NCBI GenBank assembly: GCA_026394435.1 | Contig: JAPKYG010000126.1 | Span: forward strand, 1-26,084 | Direction of reading: 5' to 3' | DNA: 26,084 nt | DNA from: Methanobacteriota archaeon | GTDB taxonomy: Archaea; Thermoplasmatota; E2; DHVEG-1 | Part shown: positions 1 through 7,309 of the stretch, piece after piece | Layout: every line of letters starts with the position of its first letter | Numbering within the stretch: position 1 is the stretch's first letter | The notes under the pieces: generated by a model | The model's input: only the letters and a program-made list of their open reading frames with translations | The model's database searches: none | Told to the model about the DNA's origin: nothing | Made by a program: the position numbers and the translations under genes

Positions 1-6
1 GGATCA

Positions 7-786
7 TCACTTCTTATTCTTCATCAGTTTATCAAAGATTGCTCGTTCATTTCTTTTTATTCCGTATTTCTTGAAATAGTGGACGATATTATGAATATCC
101 CGTTTCAGAAATTCCAAGGAGGATGGATGATCAAGGAGTACTGCCTGACCAACATCGATGATATAAGGTTTGTGTTGAAACATGAGAATATTAAACGCAC
201 TAAGATCGGCGTGGACTAACTGCACCTTATACATCCGAGTAATAAAGGTCATGATTTCGTCAAATACTTTCTGCGGGTTTGAAAGGAGCACGTCCTTTAA
301 CATCGGCGCTGCTTTATTTTCATCACCAATATACTCCATTATCAAAATGTTGTGTAACCGTTTCAATGGGGCTGGAGCCCGCACCTTAGTTCGATGTAAT
401 AAATCAAGGTTTTTAAACTCTTTTTTTGCCCATTCTTCGATAATATCCCGTCTGTTTTTATATCCATATGCAAACCGAGGATCACCCTCGATATAAGAAG
501 CGATGTGTTTGAAGGTCATCGTTGACGTCCGGTAGATTTTAATCGCAACAAGTTCATTTTCAGGGGTCGTCCCACGAAAGATATTCGCTTCTTTTCCAGT
601 AGAAATCGGGAAATCTACTTGATCAATTATTTTATCAGAAATCAGTTTCCCAAGTCGCAGGAGTGTCTGTTTATCAAACACTTCACCAAAAGTTTTTCGA
701 TTAAAAACCACGCGGTCTAATATCACTTGTGATTGTCGATCGAGTTTTTTCAGCCACTTGTCATCAAGAAGTTCATCAGAAGACAT
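7..786 (-). CDS. rio1: RIO1-family serine/threonine protein kinase
   Basis: This atypical protein kinase/ATPase acts in late maturation of the small ribosomal subunit in archaea and eukaryotes. The 259-residue product has the RIO1 signature: glycine-poor ATP loop STGKEAN at residues 62-68, the ATP-anchoring lysine in VAIKIYR (K83), the catalytic loop HADLSAFN with D194 and N199, and the metal-binding IIDVGQ with D211 in place of the usual DFG. The length is typical and the kinase core looks complete. It is the last complete gene of an operon behind aIF1A, and its ATG lies inside the aIF1A 3' end (11-nt overlap), so translation is probably coupled. At the window edge the stop overlaps another minus-strand ATG (TGATG, bases 5-9), so one more gene probably follows. 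In many archaea that is a KH-domain Dim2/Krr1-like protein, but this cannot be seen here. Confidence 0.96.
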   Translation of the reverse strand: MSSDELLDDKWLKKLDRQSQVILDRVVFNRKTFGEVFDKQTLLRLGKLISDKIIDQVDFPISTGKEANIFRGTTPENELVAIKIYRTSTMTFKHIASYIEGDPRFAYGYKNRRDIIEEWAKKEFKNLDLLHRTKVRAPAPLKRLHNILIMEYIGDENKAAPMLKDVLLSNPQKVFDEIMTFITRMYKVQLVHADLSAFNILMFQHKPYIIDVGQAVLLDHPSSLEFLKRDIHNIVHYFKKYGIKRNERAIFDKLMKNKK

Positions 787-1138
787 TAATTTCCTCTGGT
801 AATAATTTTCTTCTACTCAGACTACCCGCCTGAGTCCTACTGTATCGAAAAACAATGTCTGCTTTCTCATTTTGGATATCCCATGGTTTAATAATAAGCA
901 GATCACCAGTGCGCACCCGTGCTTTACGTTTCATTTTTCCGGGGATACGAGCCATTCGTGATTTTTTATCCTCACAGACCACATGAATACGAGAACCACC
1001 CAGCAACTGTTCTGCAATCGCAAACAATTCATTGTTCTTTCGATTGGGCAATGGTAAACGGTAGTATCCTTCCTCACTTTCTTGGGTCCTCGCATGTGGA
1101 TTATGTGTCTTTGCATATGTATTCTGTGGTGGTGTCAT
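776..1138 (-). CDS. eif1a: Translation initiation factor aIF1A
   Basis: This is the archaeal homologue of eIF1A/IF1, which binds the A-site region of the small subunit during initiation. The 120-residue product has a basic, disordered N-terminal tail of about 25 residues and then the S1-like OB fold. Typical family stretches are ELFAIAEQLLGGSRIHVVCE at about 37-56, RMARIPGKMKRKARVRTGD at about 61-79 and the end of the barrel at PWDIQNEKADIVFRY. The length is normal. It sits 3 nt after the HD-domain gene and overlaps rio1 by 11 nt, so the three genes should form one transcript. Linkage of aIF1A and Rio1 is a recurrent archaeal arrangement and supports both calls. Confidence 0.96.
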   Translation of the reverse strand: MTPPQNTYAKTHNPHARTQESEEGYYRLPLPNRKNNELFAIAEQLLGGSRIHVVCEDKKSRMARIPGKMKRKARVRTGDLLIIKPWDIQNEKADIVFRYSRTQAGSLSRRKLLPEEINVF

Positions 1139-1141
1139 ATA

Positions 1142-1696
1142 TTAAAGCCCCAGTGTATCAGCAATATTCTTAAGCGCGTTCAAACTCAGCTCAAGAAACA
1201 TCTGAAGTTCTAGTTCCATATCCTCACATAGTTCAATTCGTTTTCGGTTGCAGCCTGTAGCGAAGGATTTATCCTTAAACTTCGTCATCAGCGTCTTTGG
1301 TGTCACATCCGCAAGTTTTTTAGACGGCATGACCAGTGCTGCGGCGATAACTAGCCCAGACACTGCATCTGCAGCAATCAATGATTTATCGAGATAGGTT
1401 TGTGGTATCTGTGCGGTATATTGATAGTTATGTGCTTTGATTGCGTTGATTGCTTCAATAGGCAGTAAATCATCCAATACTTTAATGGTTACCAGTGAAT
1501 GGCGCTCAGGTTCGTTTTTTGTAAAATCATAATCCAGGTCATGCAATAGACCGGTGAGCCCCCAAAGCTCCACATCCTCCCCTAATTTCTTTGCCATCTC
1601 TTCAAGGATCGCTTCAACGGCCAAGGAGTGTTTGAACAGGTTTTCTGTTCGGAGGTTTTTCTTCAGTAACCCATACGCTTCGTCCCGAGTCAGCAT
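1142..1696 (-). CDS. HD-domain phosphohydrolase-like protein
   Basis: This 184-residue soluble protein has an HDIG-type metal-binding pattern: H23 in FKHSLAVEA, H52-D53 in LTGLLHDLDYD, H66 in ERHS, and a later conserved-looking Asp in LIAADAVSGL. The family comprises metal-dependent phosphohydrolases acting on nucleotides or related phosphoesters, and the substrate cannot be read from sequence. It is the first gene of the HD-aIF1A-rio1 operon. Its start ATG is about 93 bases from the divergent receiver-domain gene, so the operon promoter must lie in that short gap. No membrane segments or fused domains are seen. Confidence 0.85.
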   Translation of the reverse strand: MLTRDEAYGLLKKNLRTENLFKHSLAVEAILEEMAKKLGEDVELWGLTGLLHDLDYDFTKNEPERHSLVTIKVLDDLLPIEAINAIKAHNYQYTAQIPQTYLDKSLIAADAVSGLVIAAALVMPSKKLADVTPKTLMTKFKDKSFATGCNRKRIELCEDMELELQMFLELSLNALKNIADTLGL

Positions 1697-1789
1697 ACGA
1701 CAGAAGAGTAAATAGAGAGTTGATTTAAACTTTCCCCAAACCGTATCAAAAGAGTTTTAAGGATACAACCTGTTTTCTCTGTTGCTGGT

Positions 1790-2113
1790 GTGACTATAAA
1801 AACCATTATGATCGTTGATGAGGAAACTGATATTGTAAAACAAGTTAAAGCAATTTTAGAAAAGGAAGACGTTGAAGTCGTGACTGCAGCCAACAGCCGA
1901 CAAGCATTAGAACGACTTAAAGAGGAAAACGAAGAAACCTTTGATTTGATCCTTGTGAATACAAGAATGCCTGGCAGTGAGGAAACAACCGCACTCTTCT
2001 CAATGAAACCAACCCTAAAAAAACAACCAAGCGGCATTGAAAACTTCTTACAAAAACCATTCACCAAAGAACAATTAGTCGAATTTGTAAAAGAAAAGAT
2101 AAAAATAGATTGA
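1790..2113 (+). CDS. Stand-alone receiver-like domain without phospho-acceptor Asp
   Basis: This 107-residue CheY-like protein opens with IMIVDEE, where D10-E11 form the acidic Mg2+ pair, and keeps the conserved lysine in FLQKPF (K89). The phosphorylation site normally read as D in DLILLDxxMPG is DLILVNTRMPG here, so the acceptor is Asn57. The beta4-alpha4 region with the conserved Ser/Thr is also shortened, and the protein is about 10-15 residues shorter than usual. It is therefore probably a pseudo-receiver used for protein-protein contact rather than phosphotransfer. The start chosen is GTG at 1790, because starting at the ATG at 1808 would clip beta1. It is monocistronic, divergent from the HD operon, with no histidine kinase nearby. 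Confidence 0.8.
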   Translation: MTIKTIMIVDEETDIVKQVKAILEKEDVEVVTAANSRQALERLKEENEETFDLILVNTRMPGSEETTALFSMKPTLKKQPSGIENFLQKPFTKEQLVEFVKEKIKID

Positions 2114-2114
2114 G

Positions 2115-2150
2115 CCTTTTATTGATAAAAGGAAAAAATAGGTTTTCTTT
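2115..2150 (+). terminator. Hairpin plus T-tract terminator
   Basis: Directly after the receiver-gene stop, CCTTTTA-TTGA-TAAAAGG (2115-2132) forms a 7-bp stem with a 4-nt loop, followed by an A-run and then TTTTCTTT. It lies between convergent genes and could end transcription from the plus strand. Confidence 0.5.
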
Positions 2151-2165
2151 CGCATTCAAAAATGG

Positions 2166-2834
2166 TTACTTGAGGGTTTTCACCCATTCATAGACGGGTT
2201 CAACAAGTTTCTTGATTCGTTCTTTTTCTTTGTTCATCGGTGATGGTTTCCAACCGTCTGCAGGCTCAAAATGAAAATCAGTAACCGCTCCAATGCGTTG
2301 TTCTTTAGGTTTAAACACGATTTTCAGCGGCATGCCGAATTCAACATCCCAAGGCTTGAGACCGTGGAGTTCGTTAGCAATCGCGACTTTGCTGTTCCCG
2401 ACGACCGCATAAACGAGAATGATCGGGAGTCGTTTGAGTGATGAGCGTCCACTCCACCCGGCAACCGTCCAGGTGTGAACCTTCGCGGTGAGCGGCATTT
2501 CCACCCATTCAGTTTTTTCAAGGTTACAATCCAAGTTCCAGCAATGTGTACGAACAGGCACCCAGGAATCACCGCATTTCGGGCAGCGTGTCCCCATGAT
2601 TTTTCCGTCTAATAATCCAATAAAGAATTTACTGTTCCAGCCATGACGAATTGTATAGAGTTGATCGTAGTGGAGGAATTGGTTCATCGTGGTTCTGTCC
2701 TCTGAGATTTCATGACCGACAAAGGCAAGACCTGTTTCTTTCACTCCCTCAGGTCGATAATCTTTTTTTTCTGTAAAAACTGGTGCTTCTGAAAATTTAT
2801 TTTTTTTCTTTTTTATAGTAACCGCCGCCATCAT
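2166..2834 (-). CDS. DUF35 Zn-ribbon/OB-fold protein, partner of thiolase-fold enzyme
   Basis: The 222-residue protein contains a rubredoxin-like zinc ribbon, CPKC followed by CWNLDC (CxxC...CxxxxC, around residues 85-104), and then an OB fold. This is the DUF35 architecture. DUF35 proteins bind thiolase-fold enzymes and help place the CoA moiety, as in the archaeal thiolase/HMG-CoA synthase complex, benzoylsuccinyl-CoA thiolase BbsAB and the steroid aldolase Ltp2-ChsH2. The start ATG lies 3 nt after the stop of the thiolase-fold gene, so the two are co-translated and very likely form a complex. The N-terminal 40 or so residues are lysine-rich and probably flexible. The product is longer than the usual roughly 130-residue DUF35 protein because of N- and C-terminal extensions. 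Confidence 0.9.
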   Translation of the reverse strand: MMAAVTIKKKKNKFSEAPVFTEKKDYRPEGVKETGLAFVGHEISEDRTTMNQFLHYDQLYTIRHGWNSKFFIGLLDGKIMGTRCPKCGDSWVPVRTHCWNLDCNLEKTEWVEMPLTAKVHTWTVAGWSGRSSLKRLPIILVYAVVGNSKVAIANELHGLKPWDVEFGMPLKIVFKPKEQRIGAVTDFHFEPADGWKPSPMNKEKERIKKLVEPVYEWVKTLK

Positions 2835-2837
2835 TGT

Positions 2838-4088
2838 CTAATGCCTCCTCAGGATGAAGTTTGAGATACTAGTTCCTGTTCCTGCATGGCTGTTGACGAT
2901 GCCGCACTCTGGGTTTGGGACCTCGGTTTTTCTACTCAGGTGTTTCTGAGGGATCATCCCTACAAGCTGGTAATAACATTCGATGGTGCTCATAAGACCA
3001 GTGGCGCCAACAGGATGCCCGTAACCCAGCAATCCACCACCAGGGTTCATCGGGATATCACCATGCATACTGGTACGTTCATCGCGAATAAACTGAGCGA
3101 TGTTGGTTTGATCAGCAAGCCCAAGTGCTTTGTAAATTTGTGCCTCGGACGTGGAGAACGCATCATGGATCTCACCAAAATCAATGTCCTTTACCGGATC
3201 TTTGATTCCCGCCATCTTATATGCCTGCTCAGCGGAGTTCCTACAAGCAGCAAACTCGGTCATCTCCGGGTACCCAGGTCCATATCGTTCTTTCCAGCCA
3301 GGATTGTTTAACCGATCGCCTGCTCGAATCGTACAACTCGATAATCCCATGCCATCGACCGTCACATAATGATTAGGGTTCACCTTCTTTGCATATTTCT
3401 CAGAACACACAACAAGGAAAGCAACCCCTCTGCTCATAAGACTGCGATCGTATTTCTTGATAGGATACGATATGAGACGGGAGTTCATGACATCGTCGAC
3501 CGTGATATATTTATGATCGTTGCGGTACCATTGAGCCTTCGGGTTATCCATAGCGTTATTCTTGTTTTTCGCTGCAATCGTCGCAACGTCTTCTTCAGAA
3601 ACTTTGTTTTCTTTCATCCATTTATTTGCCATTGCGGCATAGTAAATCGGGTAGATACCACCAACCATAAGCTCGTATCTAATGTCTGATGCCATCGCGA
3701 TGAACTCACTCCCTTGTGATTGCGAAACCGTGTCCATGGTTTCCCAGCCGACGATACCGACGACATCATGGTGACCGGACATAACCGCAAGGGCTGCTGC
3801 ATATAATGCGGATCCGCCGGTGTTTCCCCCATTTTCCACCCGGTAATGAGGAAGACCAACAAGCCCAAGATGATCATGAATAATCCATTCTGGGGCGAGT
3901 TGATGGCCGAAATGCACTGAGAAATGTGAATAAATCATGAGATCAAGATCACGTAGCGAGAACTCTGGGACGTCTTGCTGTGTTTCTTTTACACATTCGG
4001 CTGCTCCGCCTTCGATGCTTTCGAAACCGGTTGGGCCATAATCAAATGGTGTGGTTGCTCCTCCGATTATACAGACTTTTCGTGACAT
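2838..4088 (-). CDS. Thiolase-fold (SCP2-type) enzyme lacking both catalytic cysteines
   Basis: This 416-residue protein has the complete SCP2-thiolase fold. It keeps EIHDAF with H308 and GYGHPVGATG with H358, and a normal N-terminal start (VCIIGGATTPF). The nucleophile segment, usually NxCATGSxAL or AxCASGGxAL, reads VENGGNTGGSALYAA, so the cysteine is Gly88. The second catalytic cysteine (CxGGG) is His401 in NSHAGTGTS. It therefore cannot use the standard acyl-cysteine mechanism. Cysteine-free members paired with DUF35 are known as retro-aldolases in steroid side-chain breakdown (Ltp2). A strong ribosome-binding site (AGGAGAG) precedes the ATG. It lies downstream of the CoA-transferase gene across a 100-nt gap that may hold its own promoter. 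Family membership is certain; the reaction is inferred. Confidence 0.9.
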   Translation of the reverse strand: MSRKVCIIGGATTPFDYGPTGFESIEGGAAECVKETQQDVPEFSLRDLDLMIYSHFSVHFGHQLAPEWIIHDHLGLVGLPHYRVENGGNTGGSALYAAALAVMSGHHDVVGIVGWETMDTVSQSQGSEFIAMASDIRYELMVGGIYPIYYAAMANKWMKENKVSEEDVATIAAKNKNNAMDNPKAQWYRNDHKYITVDDVMNSRLISYPIKKYDRSLMSRGVAFLVVCSEKYAKKVNPNHYVTVDGMGLSSCTIRAGDRLNNPGWKERYGPGYPEMTEFAACRNSAEQAYKMAGIKDPVKDIDFGEIHDAFSTSEAQIYKALGLADQTNIAQFIRDERTSMHGDIPMNPGGGLLGYGHPVGATGLMSTIECYYQLVGMIPQKHLSRKTEVPNPECGIVNSHAGTGTSISNFILRRH

Positions 4089-4191
4089 ATTTGTTGTCTC
4101 TCCTAAGGACTAAAAACCCTTGAAAGGCACCAGTCCCCCAACCGGTAAACTATAAAGAATTAAAAAAGGTTGTTATTTTCTAAAAGAATTT

Positions 4192-6012
4192 TTACTTTCC
4201 AATAACCATTCCCGCAGGATCAATTTTCTTTAGTATTGCTAACTCTTTTTGTAAAGGTGGCGTTGTTACTGAAATTGTTTTGGGGATAATTATTTCAAAT
4301 CCACTATTCTCTTTGATCTGATCAATGATCACACCAGGATGTATAGAGAGCAGTTTCATTCGTTTCGACTCATCATCAAATCCATAAACACCAAGCTGAG
4401 AAATCACCCGATACGGACCACTTCCAGCTGGCAACCCGGTTTTTTCCCGTGAATCAAACCCATTGAGATATCCTGGTGTTGTCAGAAAATCAATCTTTTC
4501 AAGGAATCGATGCTTATCCTGCCGCATAATAATAATTGTATTATTACAAAGTGTTCCAACATCGTTCGCGCCACCACTACCGGGGAGTCTTACTTTCGGA
4601 TGTTCATATGGTCCGATCACGGTCGTGTTAAGGTTCCCGTACATATCGATTTGCGCACCGCCAAGGAACCCATAGTCAATATAGCCTGCCTGTGCCATCG
4701 CCATGGAATCATGCATACTTGAAGCAGCGACCGCATGATAAAACGTCCGAGAATCACCGACACTAATCGGAAGCACCGGCATCTCTGGCCCAATCCCACC
4801 CGCCTCGAAGAATAACAGTAGGTTCGGCGCATGTGTCCGTTGCGCAAGCATCGCAGCGATCATCGGAAGACCTGTCCCAACAAACACCGATTTCTTATCC
4901 TCAAGAATATGAGCGGCCACACACGCAAGTAACTCCGTCGAGGAATATAGTTCTGTTAAAGGTTTTTTCTCGTTCTTTCCTTTCAACCACGGCGCACTCA
5001 TGGGTTCCTTAAAATGCTCAATCCGTTTCAACTGCGCAAGTTTCTTTACGCCCCCAACAAGCTTTAGATATTGCTGGAAATCATCCACCCCGTACACGTA
5101 TTTATCAAGATACTGTCGAACTCCATCATCGGTTGCTGACAATGAAAGCCATTCACCAATATGATCCTCATCAAAGAAATACAAATATGGCATCTGACAC
5201 GGATGCGACCCAAACGGCACCTCAACCACCGCACTTGCTAGATAAAAAGGAATTACCGTCTTCCATGGCTCCTGCCGAATCTGTTTAATATCAACGATTT
5301 TTTCCGTGGTCAGAATCAAGTGTCGTGCCGCTCTTGACAACTCAAAATCCTCAACCATGATTCCATCGATCTGCGCGTTTCCAAACTTATCACAACGGGG
5401 AACATGAATCACCGCGACATCGGGGTAACACGCAGGAAGCAGACAAACCGGTTTTTCACTAAACGGATCGATCATGGTCTGCGCAGAACTCTTCTTGAAC
5501 GTATCAGTTCCAAGCATCACCCTCGTCGGAATAAAAGGGAGCCCCATCATTGCAGCAAGGAATCGCCATTGATATCCGGCGTTACTAATCTCACCGGAAA
5601 CCTTGCATTGGCCGGTCTCCACCGCCCGTCGAGACGCAGGCGACAACCCACGCAACTCATGGCCAAATGAGTACGCGACCTCTACGGTGTTCACACACCC
5701 AGAACCAACAAGGAGATCAAGATCATGCACCGCGGTCTTCCCCGTCATCGTAAGGTTCCGTTTCCTCTGCCGGATCATCTCATAGACAATTGCCATAGAC
5801 ACTCTTACGTGGCCAAACCCACCCATTGCAAGCAACGACTCATCTTTTACAAATCGAGAAACAGCCTCTGTAACAGTCATCCGTTTATCTTCAAGACACC
5901 TTGATTTATTTGTAAGAATCCACTGACGATTCTCGTCAGGATCATGCCACCCAACAAGCTTCCCTGTACCCTTCTGCATTTCCTTGTTATTTTCTACAAG
6001 AACCATTCCCAA
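4192..6012 (-). CDS. Fused alpha-beta family I CoA-transferase
   Basis: The 606-residue protein joins two CoA-transferase halves that are usually separate subunits. Residues about 40-330 resemble the alpha subunit of glutaconate or 3-oxoacid CoA-transferase (AMGGFGHVRVSMAIVYEM, then VIHVPRCDKFGNAQIDG). Residues about 355-600 resemble the beta subunit. The beta half has LLLFFEAGGIGPE, where E403 aligns with the catalytic glutamate that forms the glutamyl-CoA thioester, so transferase activity is likely. Substrate is uncertain; acetoacetate or a branched short-chain acid would fit the neighbours. The start used is TTG at 6012, with GAGG 6 nt upstream; an in-frame ATG at 6006 is the alternative. 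The gene is divergent from the acyl-CoA dehydrogenase gene. Confidence 0.88.
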   Translation of the reverse strand: MGMVLVENNKEMQKGTGKLVGWHDPDENRQWILTNKSRCLEDKRMTVTEAVSRFVKDESLLAMGGFGHVRVSMAIVYEMIRQRKRNLTMTGKTAVHDLDLLVGSGCVNTVEVAYSFGHELRGLSPASRRAVETGQCKVSGEISNAGYQWRFLAAMMGLPFIPTRVMLGTDTFKKSSAQTMIDPFSEKPVCLLPACYPDVAVIHVPRCDKFGNAQIDGIMVEDFELSRAARHLILTTEKIVDIKQIRQEPWKTVIPFYLASAVVEVPFGSHPCQMPYLYFFDEDHIGEWLSLSATDDGVRQYLDKYVYGVDDFQQYLKLVGGVKKLAQLKRIEHFKEPMSAPWLKGKNEKKPLTELYSSTELLACVAAHILEDKKSVFVGTGLPMIAAMLAQRTHAPNLLLFFEAGGIGPEMPVLPISVGDSRTFYHAVAASSMHDSMAMAQAGYIDYGFLGGAQIDMYGNLNTTVIGPYEHPKVRLPGSGGANDVGTLCNNTIIIMRQDKHRFLEKIDFLTTPGYLNGFDSREKTGLPAGSGPYRVISQLGVYGFDDESKRMKLLSIHPGVIIDQIKENSGFEIIIPKTISVTTPPLQKELAILKKIDPAGMVIGK

Positions 6013-6105
6013 TCACATCCTCTCTCGGTTAAGAGATGGTGTTTAGAAACTCCCTACTAACGTCAACGACTGACACTACAAAAAATCTTCGATACCCCGA
6101 GGCGT

Positions 6106-6114
6106 AAATTTAAA
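6106..6114 (+). promoter_or_regulatory. TATA box of the acyl-CoA dehydrogenase gene
   Basis: AAATTTAAA lies about 27 nt before base 6138. Transcription would then begin just upstream of the GAGG ribosome site and the ATG at 6147, and downstream of the earlier in-frame ATG at 6120. This supports the shorter start. The rest of 6013-6105 is the divergent leader region toward the CoA-transferase gene. Confidence 0.5.
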
Positions 6115-6146
6115 GACCCATGACCTATCACGATATGAGGATTCGT

Positions 6147-7286
6147 ATGGATTTTCAACTCACCGAACAGCAGAAATTATTCAAAAAAACAGTAAAAGAA
6201 TTTGCTGAAAAAGAAATCAAACCTCTCGCTTCAAAAATTGACAAAGAAGAATTTTTCCCTCACGAGCTTTATAAAAAAATGGGGAAACTCGGTCTCATGA
6301 GCATGACTGTTCCAAAGAAATATGGTGGCACAGGCATCGATAAAATCAGCTATATGATTGCACTTGAAGAAATCTCAAGGGTCTGTGGATCCACAGGTAT
6401 CACTGTTGAAGCACATAACTCCTTAGGTGTCGGTCATATTTATGAAAAAGGAACTGAGGAACAACGTAAGAAATACCTCCCAAATCTCCTGAATGGTAAA
6501 GCACTTGCTGCCTGGGCGCTTACCGAGCCAAACGCAGGCTCAGATGCTGCATCATTACAAACCACTGCTGTTCTCGAAGGAGGCAAATGGGTCATTAATG
6601 GAACAAAACAGTTCATCACCAGCGGTGATATCGCAGAAGTGGTCACGGTCATGGCAAAAACAGATAAAACACTGGGGGCAAAAGGAATCAGCGCGTTTAT
6701 TATAGAGAAAGATACGCTGGGATTTACGGTTGGTGTTTTAGAAGATAAACTTGGACTCAGGGGCAGCCACACGGCAGAATTGATCTTCGAGGATTGTCAT
6801 GTCCCAGAAGAGAATTTACTTGGTGAAAAGAATCTTGGGTTTGTTGGTGCGATGACGATACTTGATCGTGGTAGAACCGCTATCGGAGCAATGGCTGTCG
6901 GTATCGCTCAGGGTGCTCTTGATGAAAGTATTTCGTATGCGAAACAACGGCAACAATTTGGGAAACCTATTGGGAAAAACCAGGCGATCCAATGGATGAT
7001 TGCTGACATGGCAACCTCGATTGATGCCGCACGATTACTCGTCATGAGAGCAGCGTTCCTTGAAGATAAAGAAGTACCGTTTAGCATTGAGGCATCCATG
7101 GCGAAACTCTTTGCTTCCGATATCGCGATGAAAGTTACTCGTGACGCAATTCAGATTCACGGTGGATACGGATATATGCGGGATCTGCCGTTAGAACGAT
7201 TTTATAGAGATGTAAAACTCACGCAGATTGGTGAAGGAACCTCTGAGGTTCAGAGGATGATTATTGCAAAACGTCTCGGACTCTGA
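6147..7286 (+). CDS. Acyl-CoA dehydrogenase
   Basis: This FAD enzyme makes the 2,3-double bond in an acyl-CoA and passes electrons to ETF. It shows AWALTEPNAGSD and FITSGD (flavin/substrate loops), and near the C-terminus IHGGYGYMRDLPLERFYRD followed by IGEGTSEVQR. The Glu of GEGTSE sits at the position of the catalytic base in short-chain and butyryl-CoA dehydrogenases. Isovaleryl-CoA dehydrogenases have Ala there, so this is more likely a short or 2-methyl-branched-chain enzyme than a canonical IVD. The start chosen is ATG 6147 (379 residues, the family's usual length), with GAGG 6 nt upstream; an in-frame ATG at 6120 lacks such a site. It is followed after 23 nt by the acyl-CoA synthetase gene. 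Confidence 0.95.
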   Translation: MDFQLTEQQKLFKKTVKEFAEKEIKPLASKIDKEEFFPHELYKKMGKLGLMSMTVPKKYGGTGIDKISYMIALEEISRVCGSTGITVEAHNSLGVGHIYEKGTEEQRKKYLPNLLNGKALAAWALTEPNAGSDAASLQTTAVLEGGKWVINGTKQFITSGDIAEVVTVMAKTDKTLGAKGISAFIIEKDTLGFTVGVLEDKLGLRGSHTAELIFEDCHVPEENLLGEKNLGFVGAMTILDRGRTAIGAMAVGIAQGALDESISYAKQRQQFGKPIGKNQAIQWMIADMATSIDAARLLVMRAAFLEDKEVPFSIEASMAKLFASDIAMKVTRDAIQIHGGYGYMRDLPLERFYRDVKLTQIGEGTSEVQRMIIAKRLGL

Positions 7287-7309
7287 ACCATGATTTTGGG
7301 GGATAGAAA

